From Ectobius pallidus (Eukaryota > Arthropoda > Insecta > Blattodea > Ectobiidae), in contig CAXKWD010000002.1 of NCBI GenBank assembly GCA_964059195.1, positions 165,980,559 through 166,044,558 on the forward strand: a stretch of 64,000 bases of DNA, given 5' to 3'. Below, piece by piece: positions 23,450 to 38,006 of the stretch; position 1 is the first letter of the stretch, and every line of letters begins with the position of its first letter. Position numbers and translations under genes: made by a program. Under the pieces are notes generated by a model. The model was not told the DNA's origin and ran no database searches. It saw nothing but the letters and a program-made list of their open reading frames with translations.

Positions 23450-25682
23450 GCATATAAACTTATGTTTCCTCGGAAACACAAGACATTTTTGAGATTATAT
23501 TGTTAATGTAAAAACAATATTTTTTATTCTTGGAGATGAAAATCGCGCAGGATTTTAGAAAAGTCGAAATAAAACCATTTTATCAGCCTAGTACATAAAA
23601 ACTCCCAAGAGACGAACGTCATAACATTTCATTGCGAATAAAAGCGTGTACATCAACAATAAAAATGTACCATAGTTTACGAGATAACGGCTGTCGAACC
23701 GTTGAAAACGACTCACACGAAAAAAGTCATATCGGCAAAAATAACATCTTTTATAATTCCGCATACTCACAGCATAAAAGAAACTTTCGGAAATAAAAAT
23801 AAAATCGACGCTAATGGAAGTTGGCAGGGCTGAGAATCCCGGGAAGGCATGCAGCTTTTATTAAAGCGCCGGATTGTATACGATTCGAAAAAGAACAGTT
23901 TCAACTGCTTTTGCATATAAACTTATGTTTCCTCGGAAACACAAGACATTTTTGAGATTATATTGTTTATGTAAAAACAATATTTTTTATTCTTGGAGAT
24001 GAAAGTCGCGCAGGATTTTAGAAAAGTCGATATAAAACCATTTTATCAGCCTAGTACATAAAAACTCCCAAAAGACGATCGTCAAAACATTTCATTGCGA
24101 ATAAAAGCGTGTACATCAACAATAAAAATGTACCATAGTTTACGAGATAACGGCTGTCGAACCGTTGAAAACGACTCACACGAGAAAAGTCATATCAGTA
24201 AAAATAACATCTTTTTGAAATCCGCATACTCACAGCATAAAATAAACTTTCGGAAATAAAACTAAAATCGACGCTAACGGAAGTTGGCAGGGCTGAGAAT
24301 CCCGGGAAGGCATGCAGCTTCTATTAAAGCGCAGGATTGTATAAGAGTGGAAAAAGAACAGTTTCAACTGCTTTTGCATATAAACTTATGTTTCCTCGGA
24401 AACACAAGACATTTTTGAGATTATATTGTTAATGTAAAAACAATATTTTTTATTCTTGGAGATGAAAATCGCGCAGGATTTTAGAAAAGTCGAAATAAAA
24501 CCATTTTATCAGCCCAGTACATAAAAACTCCCAAGAGACGAACGTCATAACATTTCATTGCGAATAAAAGCGTGTACATCGACAATAAAAATGTACCATA
24601 GTTTACGAGATAACGGCTGTCGAACCGTTGAAAACGACTCAAACGAAAAAAGTCATATCGACAAAAATAACATCTTTTACAATTCTGCACACTCACAGCA
24701 TAAAAGAAACTTTCGGAAATAAAAATAAAATCGACGCTTACGGGAGTTGGTAGGGCTGAGAATCCCGGGAAGGCATGCAGCTTCTATTAAAGCACAGGAT
24801 TGTATAAGAGTGGAAAAAGAACAGTTTCAATTGCTTTTGCATATAAACTTATGTTTCCTCGGAAACACAAGACATTTTTGAGATTATATTGTTAATGTAA
24901 AATCAATATTTTTTATTCTTGGAGATGAAAGTCGCGCAGGATTTTAGAAAAGTCGATATAAAACCATTTTATCAGCCTAGTACATAAAAACTCCCAAGAG
25001 ACGAACGTCAAAACATTTCATTGCGAATAAAAGCGTGTACATCAACAATATAAATGTACCATAGTTTACGAGATAACGGCTGTCGAACCGTTGAAAACGA
25101 CTCACACGAAAAAAGTCGTATCGGTAAAAATAACATCTTTTTCAAATCCGCATACTCACAGCATAAAAGAAACTTTCGGAAATAAAACTAAAATCGACGC
25201 TAACGGAAGTTGGCAGGGCTGAGACTCCCGGGAAGGCATGCAGCTTCTATTAAAGCACAGGATTGTATAAGAGTGTAAAAAGAACAGTTTCAACTGCTTT
25301 TGCATATAAACTTATGTTTCCTCGGAAACACAAGACATTTTTGAGATTATATTGTTAATGTAAAAACAATATTTTTTATTCTTGGAGATGAAAGTCGCGC
25401 AGGATTTTAGAAAAGTCGAAATAAAACCATTTTATCAGCCTAGTACATAAAAACTCCCAAGAGACGAACGTCAAAACATTTCATTGCGAATAAAAGCGTG
25501 TACATCAACAATAAAAATGTACCATAGTTTACGAGATAACGGCTGTCGAACCGTTGAAAACGACTCACACGAAAAAAGTCGTATCGGTAAAAATAACATC
25601 TTTTTCAAATCCGCATACTCACAGCATAAAAGAAACTTTCGGAAATAAAACTAAAATCGACGCTAACGGAAGTTGGCAGGGC
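23450..25682 (+). repeat. Transition between units B and C
   Basis: Anchors lie at 23,831, 24,294, 24,757 and 25,220. The monomers resemble those of the following 7-monomer repeat, for example the TTGTTTATGTAAAAAC variant near 23,965 that recurs near 26,747. They also resemble unit A, in the CAGCCCAGTACATAAAAAC and ACTCAAACG variants near 24,510 and 24,640. The anchor at 25,220 reads GAGACTCCCGGG. No complete higher-order unit is formed. Confidence 0.8.
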
Positions 25683-28600
25683 TGAGAATCCCGGGAAGGC
25701 ATGCAGCTTGTATAAAAGCGCAGGATTTTATAACAGTGTAAAAAAAAACAGTTTCAACTGCCTTTGGCATATAAACTTGTTTCCTCGGAAACACAAGACA
25801 TTTTTGAGATTATATTGTTAATGTAAAAACAATTTTTTTTAATTCTTGGAGATGAAAATCGCGCAGGATTTTACAAAAGCCGAAATAAAACCATTTTATC
25901 AGCCTAGTACATAAAAACCCCCAAGAGACGAACGTCATAACATTTCATTGCGTATAAAACCGTGTACATCAACAATAAAAATGTACCATAGTTTACAAGA
26001 TAACGGCTGTCGAACCGTTGAAAACGCCTCACACGAAAAAAGTTACATCGGCAAAAATAACATCTTTTACATTTCCGCACACTCACAGCATAAAAAAACT
26101 TTCGGAAATAAAAATAAAAATCGACGCTTACGAAAGTTGGCAGGGCTGAGAATCCCGGGAAGGGATGCAGCTTCTATAAAAGCGGAGGATTGTATAAAAG
26201 TGGAAAAAAAAGGTTCAACTGCCTTTGGCATATAAACTAATGTTTCCTCGGAAACACAAGACATTTTTGAGATTATATTGTTAATGTAAAAACAATATTT
26301 TTTATTCTTGGAGATGAAAATCGCGCAGGATTGTAGAAAAGTCGAAATAAAACCATTTTATCAGCCTAGTAGATAAAAACTCCCAAGAGACGAACGTCAT
26401 AACATTTCATTGCGAATATAAGCGTGTACATCAACAATAAAAATGTACCATAGTTTACGAGATAACGGCTGTCGAACCGTTGAAAACGACTCACACGAAA
26501 AAGGTCATATCGACAAAAATAACATCTTTTATAATTCCGCATACTCACAGCATAAAAGAAACTTTCGGAAATAAAACTAAAATCGACGCTAATGGAAGTT
26601 GGCAGGGCTGAGAATCCCGGGAAGGCATGCAGCTTCTATTAAAGCGCAGGATTGTATACGATTGGAAAAAGAACAGTTTCAACTGCTTTTGCATATAAAC
26701 TTATGTTTCCTCGGAAACACAAGACATTTTTGAGATTATATTGTTTATGTAAAAACAATATTTTTTATTCTTGGAGATGAAAGTCGCGCAGGATTTTAGA
26801 AAAGTCGATATAAAACCATTTTATCAGCCTAGTACATAAAAACTCCCAAAAGACGATCGTCAAAACATTTCATTGCGAATAAAAGCGTGTACATCAACAA
26901 TAAAAATGTACCATAGTTTACGAGATAACGGCTGTCGAACCGTTGAAAAGGACTCACACGAAAAAAGTCATATCGGTAAAAATAACATCTTTTTGAAATC
27001 CGCATACTCACAGCATAAAATAAACTTTCGGAAATAAAACTAAAATCGACGCTAACGGAAGTTGGCAGGGCTGAGAATCCCGGGAAGGCATGCAGCTTCT
27101 ATTAAAGCGCAGGATTGTATAAGAGTGGAAAAAGAACAGTTTCAACTGCTTTTGCATATAAACTTATGTTTCCTCGGAAACACAGGACAATTTTGAGATT
27201 ATATTGTTAATGTAAAAACAATATTTTTTATTCTTGGAGATGAAAATCGCGCAGGATTTTAGAAAAGTCGAAATAAAACCATTTTATCAGCCTAGTACAT
27301 AAAAACTCCCAAGAGACGAACGTCATAACATTTCATTGCGAATAAAAGCGTGTACATCAACAATAAAAATGTACCATAGTTTACGAGATAACGGCTGTCG
27401 AACCGTTGAAAACGACTCACACGAAAAAAGTCATATCGGCAAAAATAACATCTTTTATAATTCCGCATACTCACAGCATAAATGAAACTTTCGGAAATAA
27501 AAATAAAATCGACGCTAACGGAAGTTGGCAGGGCTGAGAATCCCGGGAAGGCATGCAGCTTCTATTAAAGCACAGGATTGTATAAGAGTGTAAAAAGAAC
27601 AGTTTCAACTGCTTTTGCATATAAACTTATGTTTCCTCGGAAACACAATAAATTTTTGAGATTATATTGTTAATGTAAAAACAATATTTTTTATTCTTGG
27701 AGATGAAAGTCGCGCAGGATTTTAGAAAAGTCGAAATAAAACCATTTTATCAGCCTAGTACATAAAAACTCCCAAGAGACGAACGTCATAACATTTCATT
27801 GCGAATAAAACCGTGTAAATCAACAATAAAAATGTACCGTAGTTTACGAGATAACGGCTTTCGAACCGTTGAAAACGCCTCGCACGAAAAAAGTCATATC
27901 GGCAAAGATAACATCTTTTTCAATTCCGCACACTCACGGCATAAAAAAAACTTTCGGAAATAAAAATAAAAATCGACGCTTACGAAAGTCGGCAGGGCTG
28001 AGAATCCCGGGAAGGGATGCAGCTTCTATAAAAGCGGAGGATTGTATAAAAGTGGAAAAAAAAAGTTTCAACTGCCTTTGGCATATAAACTTATGTTTCC
28101 TCGGAAACACAAGACATTTTTGAGATTATATTGTTTATGTAAAAACAATATTTTTTATTCTTGGAGATGAAACTCGCGCAGGATTTTAGAAAAGTCGATA
28201 TAAAACCATTTTATCAGCCTAGTACATAAAAACTCCCAAGAGACGAACGTCATAACATTTCATTGCGAATAAAAGCGTGTACATCAACAATAAAAATGTA
28301 CCATAGTTTACGAGATAACGGCTGTCGAACCGTTCAAAACGACTCACACGAAAAAAGTCATATAGGTAAAAATAACATCTTTTTGAAATCCGCATACTCA
28401 CAGCATAAAATAAACTTTCGGAAATAAAACTAAAATCGACGCTAACGGAAGTTGGCAGGGCTGAGAATCCCGGGAAGGCATGCAGCTTCTATTAAAGCAC
28501 AGAATTGTATAAGAGTGGAAAAAGAACAGTTTCAACTGCTTTTGCATATAAACTTATGTTTCCTCGGAAACACAAGACATTTTTGAGATTATATTGTTAA

Positions 28601-28924
28601 TGTAAAAACAATATTTTTTATTCTTGGAGATGAAAGTCGCGCAGGATTTTAGAAAAGTCGAAATAAAACCATTTTATCAGCCTAGTACATAAAAACTCCC
28701 AAGAGACGAACGTCAAAACATTTCATTGCGAATAAAAGCGTGTACATCAACAATAAAAATGTACCATAGTTTACGAGATAACGGCTGTCGAACCGTTGAA
28801 AACGACTCACACGAAAAAAGTCGTATCGGTAAAAATAACATCTTTTTCAAATCCGCATACTCACAGCATAAAAGAAACTTTCGGAAATAAAACTAAAATC
28901 GACGCTAACGGAAGTTGGCAGGGC
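25683..28924 (+). repeat. Seven-monomer repeat C, unit 1 (3,242 bp)
   Basis: Anchors lie at 25,683, 26,147, 26,609, 27,072, 27,535, 27,999 and 28,462. The variant GTAGATAAAAAC (near 26,371) and the CACAGGACAATTTTGAG variant (near 27,182) help to place it against units 2 and 3. The monomer ending at 27,999 is chimeric: it begins like the one ending at 30,779 and finishes like the one ending at 31,243 of unit 2, with the switch between about 27,938 and 27,962. Confidence 0.88.
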
Positions 28925-31900
28925 TGAGAATCCCGGGAAGGCATGCAGCTTGTATAAAAGCGCAGGATTTTATAACAGTGTAAAAAAAAACAGTTTCAAC
29001 TGCCTTTGGCATATAAACTTGTTTCCTCGGAAACACAAGACATTTTTGAGATTATATTGTTAATGTATAAACAATTTTTTTTAATTCTTGGAGATGAAAA
29101 TCGCGCAAGGGTTTTACAAAAGCCGAAATAAAACCATTTTATCAGCCTAGTACATAAAAACCCCCAAGAGACGAACGTCATAACATTTCATTGCGTATAA
29201 AACCGTGTACATCATCAATAAAAATGTACCATAGTTTACAAGATAACGGCTGTCGAACCGTTGAAAACGCCTCACACGAAAAAAGTTACATCGGCAAAAA
29301 TAACATCTTTTACATTTCCGCACACTCACAGCATAAAAAAACTTTCGGAAATAAAAATAAAAATCGACGCTTACGAAAGTTGGCAGGGCTGAGAATCCCG
29401 GGAAGGGATGCAGCTTCTATAAAATCGGAGGATTGTATAAAAGTGGAAAAAAAAAGGTTCAACTGCCTTTGGCATATAAACTAATGTTTCCTCGGAAACA
29501 CAAGACATTTTTGAGATTATATTGTTAATGTAAAAACAATATTTTTTATTCTTGGAGATGAAAATCGCGCAGGATTTTAGAAAAGTCGAAATAAAACCAT
29601 TTTATCAGCCTAGTAGATAAAAACTCCCAAGAGACGAACGTCATAACATTTCATTGCGAATAAAAGCGTGTACATCAACAATAAAAATGTACCATCGTTT
29701 ACGAGATAACGGCTGTCGAACCGTTAAAAACGACTCACACGAAAAAAGTCATATCGACAAAAATAACATCTTTTATAATTCCGCATACTCACAGCATAAA
29801 AGAAACTTTCGGAAATAAAACTAAAATCGACGCTAACGGAAGTTGGCAGGGCTGAGAATCCCGGGAAGGCATGCAGCTTCTATTAAAGCGCAGGATTGTA
29901 TAAGAGTGGAAAAAGAACAGTTTCAACTGCTTTTGCATATAAACTTATGTTTCCTCGGAAACACAGGACAATTTTGAGATTATATTGTTAATGTAAAAAC
30001 AATATTTTTTATTCTTGGAGATGAAAATCGCGCAGGATTTTAGAAAAGTCGAAATAAAACCATTTTATCAGCCTAGTACATAAAAACTCCCAAGAGACGA
30101 ACGTCATAACATTTCATTGCGAATAAAAGCGTGTACATCAACAATAAAAATGTACCATAGTTTACGAGATAACGGCTGTCGAACCGTTGAAAACGACTCA
30201 CACGAAAAAAGTCATATCGGCAAAAATAACATCTTTTATAATTCCGCATACTCACAGCATAAATGAAACTTTCGGAAATAAAAATAAAATCGACGCTAAC
30301 GGAAGTTGGCAGGGCTGAGAATCCCGGGAAGGCATGCAGCTTCTATTAAAGCACAGGATTGTATAAGAGTGTAAAAAGAACAGTTTCAACTGCTTTTGCA
30401 TATAAACTTATGTTTCCTCGGAAACACAATAAATTTTTGAGATTATATTGTTAATGTAAAAACAATATTTTTTATTCTTGGAGATAAAAGTCGCGCAGGA
30501 TTTTAGAAAAGTCGAAATAAAACCATTTTATCAGCCTAGTACATAAAAACTCCCAAGAGACGAACGTCATAACATTTCATTGCGAATAAAACCGTGTAAA
30601 TCAACAATAAAAATGTACCGTAGTTTACGAGATAACGGCTGTCGAACCGTTGAAAACGCCTCGCACGAAAAAAGTCATATCGGCAAAGATAACATCTTTT
30701 TCAATTCCGCACACTCACGGCATAAAAGAAACTTTCGGAAATAAAAATAAAATCGACGCTTACGAAAGTTGGCATGGCTGAGAATCCCGGGAAGGCATGC
30801 AGCTTGTATAAAAGCGCAGGATTTTATAACAGTGTAAAAAAAAACAGTTTCAACTGCCTTTGGCATATAAACTTGTTTCCTTGGAAACACAAGACATTTT
30901 TGAGATTATATTGTTAACGTAAAAACAATTTTTTTTAATTCTTGGAGATGAAAATCGCGCAGGATTTTACAAAAGTCGAAATAAAACCATTTTATCAGCC
31001 TAGTACATAAAAACTCCCAAGAGACGAACGTCATAACATTTCATTGCGTATAAAACCGTGTACATCAACAATAAAAATGTACCATAGTTTACAAGATAAC
31101 GGCTGTCGAACCGTTGAAAACGCCTCGCACGAAAAAAGTTACATCGGCAAAAATAACATCTTTTACATTTCCGCACACTCACAGCATAAAAAAACTTTCG
31201 GAAATAAAAATAAAAATCGACGCTTACGAAAGTCGGCAGGGCTGAGAATCCTGGGAAGGGATGCAGCTTCTATAAAAGCGGAGGATTGTATAAAAGTGGA
31301 AAAAAAAAGTTTCAACTGCCTTTGGCATATAAACTTATGTTTCCTCGGAAACACAAGACATTTTTGAGATTATATTGTTTATGTAAAAACAATATTTTTT
31401 TATTCTTGGAGATGAAAGTCGCGCAGGATTTTAGAAAAGTCGATATAAAACCATTTTATCAGCCTAGTACATAAAAACTCCCAAAAGACGAACGTCAAAA
31501 CATTTCATTGCGAATAAAAGCGTGTACATCAACAATAAAAATGTACCATAGTTTACGAGATAACGGCTGTCGAATCGTTCAAAACGACTCACACGAAAAA
31601 AGTCATATAGGTAAAAATAACATCTTTTTGAAATCCGCATACTCACAGCATAAAATAAACTTTCGGAAATAAAACTAAAATCGACGCTAACGGAAGTTGG
31701 CAGGGCTGAGAATCCCGGGAAGGCATGCAGCTTCTATTAAAGCACAGAATTGTATAAGAGTGGAAAAAGAACAGTTTCAACTGCTTTTGCATATAAACTT
31801 ATGTTTCCTCGGAAACACAAGACATTTTTGAGATTATATTGTTAATGTAAAAACATTATTTTTTATTCTTGGAGATGAAAGTCGCGCAGGATTTTAGAAA

Positions 31901-32169
31901 AGTCGAAATAAAACCATTTTATCAGCCTAGTACATAAAAACTCCCAAGAGACGAACGTCAAAACATTTCATTGCGAATAAAAGCGTGTACATCAACAATA
32001 AAAATGTACCATAGTTTACGAGATAACGGCTGTCGAACCGTTGAAAACGACTCACACGAAAAAAGTCATATCGGTAAAAATAACATCTTTTTCAAATCCG
32101 CATACTCACAGCATAAAAGAAACTTTCGGAAATAAAACTAAAATCGACGCTAACGGAAGTTGGCAGGGC
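28925..32169 (+). repeat. Seven-monomer repeat C, unit 2 (3,245 bp)
   Basis: Anchors lie at 28,925, 29,390, 29,853, 30,316, 30,779, 31,243 and 31,707. The unit keeps seven monomers but with compensating changes. The monomer ending at 29,853 fuses the two monomers ending at 26,609 and 27,072 of unit 1, with a switch between about 29,803 and 29,836. In turn, the single chimeric monomer of unit 1 ending at 27,999 is represented here by two separate monomers. The anchor core at 31,243 reads CCTGGG. Confidence 0.86.
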
Positions 32170-33780
32170 TGAGAATCCCGGGAAGGCATGCAGCTTCTAT
32201 TAAAGCACAGGATTGTATAAGAGTGGAAAAAGAACAGTTTCAACTGCTTTTGCATATAAACTTATGTTTCCTCGGAAACACAAGACATTTTTGAGATTAT
32301 ATTGTTAATGTAAAAACAATATTTTTTATTCTTGGAGATGAAAGTCGCGCAGGATTTTAGAAAAGTCGAAATAAAACCATTTTATCAGCCTAGTACATAA
32401 AAACTCCCAAGAGACGAACGTCATAACATTTCATTGCGAATAAAACCGTGTACATCAACAATAAAAATGTACCATAGTTTACAAGATAACGGCTGTCGAA
32501 CCGTTGAAAACGCCTCACACGAAAAAAGTTACATCGGCAAAAATAACATCTTTTACATTTCCGCACACTCACAGCATAAAAAAACTTTCGGAAATAAAAA
32601 TAAAAATCGACGCTTACGAAAGTTGGCAGGGCTGAGAATCCCGGGAAGGGATGCAGCTTCTATAAAAGCGGAGGATTGTATAAAAGTGGAAAAAAAAAAG
32701 TTCAACTGCCTTTGGCATATAAACTTATGTTTCCTCGGAAACACAAGACATTTTTGAGATTATATTGTTAATGTAAAAACAATATTTTTTATTCTTGGAG
32801 ATGAAAATCGCGCAGGATTTTAGGACAGTCGAAATAAAACCATTTTATCAGCCTAGTAGATAAAAACTCCCAAGAGACGAACGTCATAACATTTCATTGC
32901 GAATAAAAGCGTGTACATCAACAATAAAAATGTACCATAGTTTACGAGATAACGGCTGTCGAACCGTTGAAAACGACTCATACGAAAAAAGTCATATCGA
33001 CAAAAATAACATCTTTTATAATTCCGCATACTCACAGCATAAAAGAAACTTTCGGAAATAAAACTAAAATCGACGCTAATGGAAGTTGGCAAGGCTGAGA
33101 ATCCCGGGAAGGCATGCAGCTTCTATTAAAGCGCAGGATTGTATACGATTGGAAAAAGAACAGTTTCAACTGCTTTTGCATATAAACTTATGTTTCCTCG
33201 GAAACACAAGACATTTTTGAGATTATATTGTTTATGTAAAAACAATATTTTTTATTCTTGGAGATGAAAGTCGCGCAGGATTTTAGAAAAGTCGATATAA
33301 AACCATTTTATCAGCCTAGTACATAAAAACTCCCAAAAGACGATCGTCAAAACATTTCATTGCGAATAAAAGCGTGTACATCAACAATAAAAATGTACCA
33401 TAGTTTACGAGATAACGGCTGTCGAACCGTTGAAAACGACTCACACGAAAAAAGTCATATCGGTAAAAATAACATCTTTTTGAAATCCGCATACTCACAG
33501 CATAAAATAAACTTTCGGAAATAAAACTAAAATCGATGCTAACGGAAGTTGGCAGGGCTGAGAATCCCGGGAAGGCATGCAGCTTCTATTAAAGCGCAGG
33601 ATTGTATAAGAGTGGAAAAAGAACAGTTTCAACTGCTTTTGCATATAAACTTATGTTTCCTCGGAAACACAGGACAATTTTGAAATTATATTGTTAATGT
33701 AAAAACAATATTTTTTATTCTTGGAGATGAAAATCGCGCAGGATTTTAGAAAAGTCGAAATAAAACCATTTTATCAGCCC
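32170..33780 (+). repeat. Seven-monomer repeat C, unit 3 (partial)
   Basis: Anchors at 32,170, 32,633, 33,096 and 33,559 match unit 1 at an offset of about 6,487 bp, including the GTAGATAAAAAC variant near 32,858, GCTAATGG near 33,076 and TTGTTTATG near 33,229. After that the array switches: the monomer ending at 34,023 has the CAGCCCAGTAC and ACTCAAACG variants seen in units A and B. Confidence 0.83.
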
Positions 33781-36594
33781 AGTACATAAAAAATTCCCAA
33801 GAGACGAACGTCATAACATTTCATTGCGAATAAAAGCGTGTACATCAACAATAAAAATGTACCATAGTTTACGAGATAACGGCTGTCGAACCGTTGAAAA
33901 CGACTCAAACGAAAAAAGTCATATCGGCAAAAATAACATCTTTTATAATTCCGCATACTCACAGCATAAATGAAACTTTCGGAAATAAAAATAAAATCGA
34001 CGCTAACGGAAGTTGGCAGTGCTGAGAATCCCGGGAAGGCATGCAGCTTCTATTAAAGCACAGGATTGTATAAGAGTGGAAAAAGAACAGTTTCAACTGC
34101 TTTTGCATATAAACTTATGTTTCCTCGGAAACACAAGACATTTTTGAGATTATATTGTTAATGTAAATACAATATTTTTTTATTCTTGGAGATGAAAGTC
34201 GCGCAGGATTTTAGAAAAGTCGAAATAAAACCATTTTATCAGCCTAGTACATAAAAACTCCCAAGAGACGAACGTCATAACATTTCATTGCGAATAAAAC
34301 CGTGTACATCAACAGTAAAAATGTACCGTAGTTTACGAGATAACGGCTGTCGAACCGTTGAAAACGCCTCGCACGAAAAAAGTCATATCGGCAAAAATAA
34401 CATCTTTTACAATTCTGCACACTCACAGCATAAAAGAAACTTTCGGAAATAAAAATAAAATCGACGCTTACGGAAGTTGGTAGGGCTGAGAATCCCGGGA
34501 AGGCATGCAGCTTCTATAAAAGCGGAGGATTGTATAAAAGTTGATAAAAAAAGTTTCAACTGCCTTTGGCATATAAACTTATGTTTCCTCGGAAACACAA
34601 GACATTTTTGAGATTATATTGTTAATGGAAAAACAATATTTTTTTATTCTTGGAGATGAAAATCGCGCAGGATTTTAGAAAAGTCGAAATAAAACCATTT
34701 TATCAGCCTAGTACATAAAAACTCCCAAGAGACGAACGTCATAACATTTCATTGCGAATAAAAGCGTGTACATCAACAATAAAAATGTACCATAGTTTAC
34801 GAGATAACGGCTGTCGAACCGTTGAAAACGACTCACACGAAAAAAGTCATATCGGCAAAAATAACATCTTTTATAATTCCGCATACTCACAGCATAAATG
34901 AAACTTTCGGAAATAAAAATAAAATCGACGCTAACGGAAGTTGGCAGGGCTGAGAATCCCGGGAAGGCATGCAGCTTCTATTAAAGCACAGGATTGTATA
35001 AGAGTGTAAAAAGAACAGTTTCAACTGCTTTTGCATATAAACTTATGTTTCCTCGGAAACACAATAAATTTTTGAGATTATATTGTTAATGTAAAAACAA
35101 TATTTTTTATTCTTGGAGATGAAAGTCGCGCAGGATTTTAGAAAAGTCGAAATAAAACCATTTTATCAGCCTAGTACATAAAAACTCCCAAGAGACGAAC
35201 GTCATAACATTTCATTGCGAATAAAACCGTGTAAATCAACAATAAAAATGTACCGTAGTTTACGAGATAACGGCTGTCGAACCGTTGAAAACGCCTCGCA
35301 CGAAAAAAGTCATATCGGCAAAGATAACATCTTTTTCAATTCCGCACACTCACGGCATAAAAGAAACTTTCGGAAATAAAAATAAAATCGACGCTTACGA
35401 AAGTTGGCATGGCTGAGAATCCCGGGAAGGCATGCAGCTTGTATAAAAGCGCAGGATTTTATAACAGTGTAAAAAAAAACAGTTTCAACTGCCTTTGGCA
35501 TATAAACTTGTTTCCTCGGAAACACAAGACATTTTTGAGATTATATTGTTAATGTAAAAACAGTATCTTTTATTCTTGGAGATGAAAGTCGCGCAGGATT
35601 TTTGAAAACTCGAAATAAAAACGTTTTATCAGCGTACTACATAAATCCTCCCAAATGACAAAAGGCATAACTTTTCTTTCCGAATATAACCATGTACATC
35701 AACAATAAAAATGTACAATAGTTTACGAGATAAAGGCTTTCGAACCGTTGAAAACGCCTCGCACGAAAAAAGTCATATCGGCAAAGATAACATCTTTTTC
35801 AATTCCGCACACTCACGGCATAAAAGAAACTGACGGAAATAAGAATATAATCGACGCTTACGAAAGTTGGCATGGCTGAGAATCCCGGGAAGGCATGCAG
35901 CTTGTATAAAAGCGCAGGATTTTATAACAGTGTAAAAAAAAACAGTTTCAACTGCCTTTGGCATATAAACTTGTTTCCTCGGAAACACAAGACATTTTTG
36001 AGATTATATTGTTAATGTAAAAACAATTTTTTTTAATTCTTGGAGATGAAAATCGCGCAGGATTTTACAAAAGTCGAAATAAAACCATTTTATCAGCCTA
36101 GTACATAAAAACTCCCAAGAGACGAACGTCATAACATTTCATTGCGTATAAAACCGTGAACATCAACAATAAAAATGTACCAAAGTTTACAAGATAACGG
36201 CTGTCGAACCGTTGAAAACGCCTCGCACGAAAAAAGTTACATCGGCAAAAATAACATCTTTTACATTTCCGCACACTCACAGCATAAAAAAACTTTCGGA
36301 AATAAAAATAAAAATCGACGCTTACGAAAGTTGGCAGGGCTGAGAATCCCGGGAAGGGATGCAGCTTCTATAAAAGCGGAGGATTGTATAAAAGTGGAAA
36401 AAAAAAGTTTCAACTGCCTTTGGCATATAAACTTATGTTTTCTCGGAAACACAAGACATTTTTGAGATTATATTGTTAATGTAAAAACAATATTTTTTAT
36501 TCTTGGAGATGAAAAAAGCGCAGTATTTTAGGAAAGTCGAAATAAAACCATTTTATCAGCCTATTACATAAAATCTCCCAAGAGACGAACGTCA
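33781..36594 (+). repeat. Transition into the nested region
   Basis: Anchors lie at 34,023, 34,487, 34,951, 35,414, 35,877 and 36,341. The monomers ending at 34,951 and 35,414 match those ending at 30,316 and 30,779. The monomer ending at 35,877 is the first with the type 2 cassette. The part from about 35,560 onward is repeated 16,201 bp later, from about 51,760. The anchor at 34,023 is preceded by GGCAGTGCTG. Confidence 0.8.
35561..35743 (+). repeat. Type 2 monomer cassette (first occurrence)
   Basis: Type 2 monomers differ from type 1 over about 180 bp. They read CAGTATCTTTTATTC, GAAAACTCG, CAGCGTACTACATAAATCC, CCCAAATGACAAAA and GATAAAGGCTTTCGAACC. I count 21 of them, with the CCCAAATGAC word near 35,650, 37,039, 38,889, 39,816, 41,206, 41,668, 42,130, 43,057, 44,908, 45,371, 45,834, 46,750, 48,610, 49,537, 50,927, 51,852 (CCCACATGAC), 53,230, 56,016, 61,107, 61,570 and 62,950. 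None occurs left of 35.5 kb. Dyad 3 and dyad 5 each carry one mispair in this type. Confidence 0.88.
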
Positions 36595-38006
36595 TAACAT
36601 TTCATTGCGAATAAAAGCGTGTACATCAACAATAAAAATGTACCATAGTTTACAAGATACCGGCTGTCGAACCATTGAAAACGCCTCGCACGAAAAAAGT
36701 TACATCGGCAAAAATAACATCTTTTACATTTCCGCACACTCACAGCATAAAAAAACTTTCGGAAATAAAAATAAAATCGACGCTTACGAAAGTTTGCATG
36801 GCTGAGAATCCCGGGAAGGCATGCAGCTTGTATAAAAGCGCAGAATTGTATAAGAGTGGAAAAAGAACAGTTTCAACTGCTTTTGCATATAAACTTATGT
36901 TTCCTCGGAAACGCAAGAAATTTTTGAGATTATATTGTTGATGTAAAAACAGTATCTTTTATTCTTCGAGATGAAAGTCGCGCAGGATTTTTGAAAACTC
37001 GAAATAAAAACGTTTTATCAGCGTACTACATAAATCCTCCCAAATGACAAAAGGCATAACTTTTCTTAGCGAATATAACCATGTACATCAACAATAAAAA
37101 TGTACCATAATTTACGAGATAAAGGCTTTCGAACCGTTGAAAACGCCTCGCACGAAAAAAGTAATATCGGCAAAGATAACATCTTTTTCAATTCCGCACA
37201 CTCACGGCATAAAAGAAACTTTCGGAAATAAAAATAAAATCGACGCTTACGAAAGTTGGCATGGCTGAGAATCCCGGGAAGGCATGCAGCTTCTATTAAA
37301 GCACAGGATTGTATAAGAGTGGAAAAAGAACAGTTTCAACTGCTTTTGCATATAAACTTATGTTTCCTCGGTAACACAAGACATTTTTGAGATTATATTG
37401 TTAATGTAAAAACAATATTTTTTATTCTTGGAGATGAAAGTCGCGCAGGATTTTAGAAAAGTCGAAATAAAACCATTTTATCAGCCTAGTACATAAAAAC
37501 CCCCAAGAGACGAACGTCATAACATTTCATTGCGAATAAAACCGTGTACATCAACAATAAAAATGTACCGTAGTTTACGAGATAACGGCTGTCGAACCGT
37601 TGAAAACGCCTCGCACGAAAAAAGTCATATCGGCAAAAATAACATCTTTTACAATTCTGCACACTCACAGCATAAAAGAAACTTTCGGAAATAAAAATAA
37701 AATCGACGCTTACGGAAGTTGGTAGGGCTGAGAATCCCGGGAAGGCATGCAGCTTCTATAAAAGCGGAGGATTGTATAAAAGTGGAAAAAAAAAGTTTCA
37801 ACTGCCTTTGAATATAAACTTATGTTTCCTCGGAAACGCAAGACATTTTTGAGATTATATTGTTAATGTAAAAACAATATTTTTTATTCTTGGAGATGAA
37901 AATCGCGCAGGATTTTAGAAAAGTCGAAATAAAACCATTTTATCAGCCTAGTACATAAAAAGTCCCAAGAGACGAACGTCATAACATTTCATTGCGAATA
38001 AAAGCG
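36157..38006 (+). repeat. Four-monomer repeat D, copy 1 (1,850 bp)
   Basis: Anchors 36,341, 36,803, 37,266 and 37,729 recur 1,850 bp later at 38,191, 38,653, 39,116 and 39,579. Shared rare variants include GTGAACATC, GAAAAAAGCGCAGTATTTTAG (near 36,509 and 38,359), GCCTATTACATAAAATC, AACCATTGAAAACG and CTCGGTAACAC. The same pair occurs again at 45.9-49.3 kb as part of larger duplications. Confidence 0.87.
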
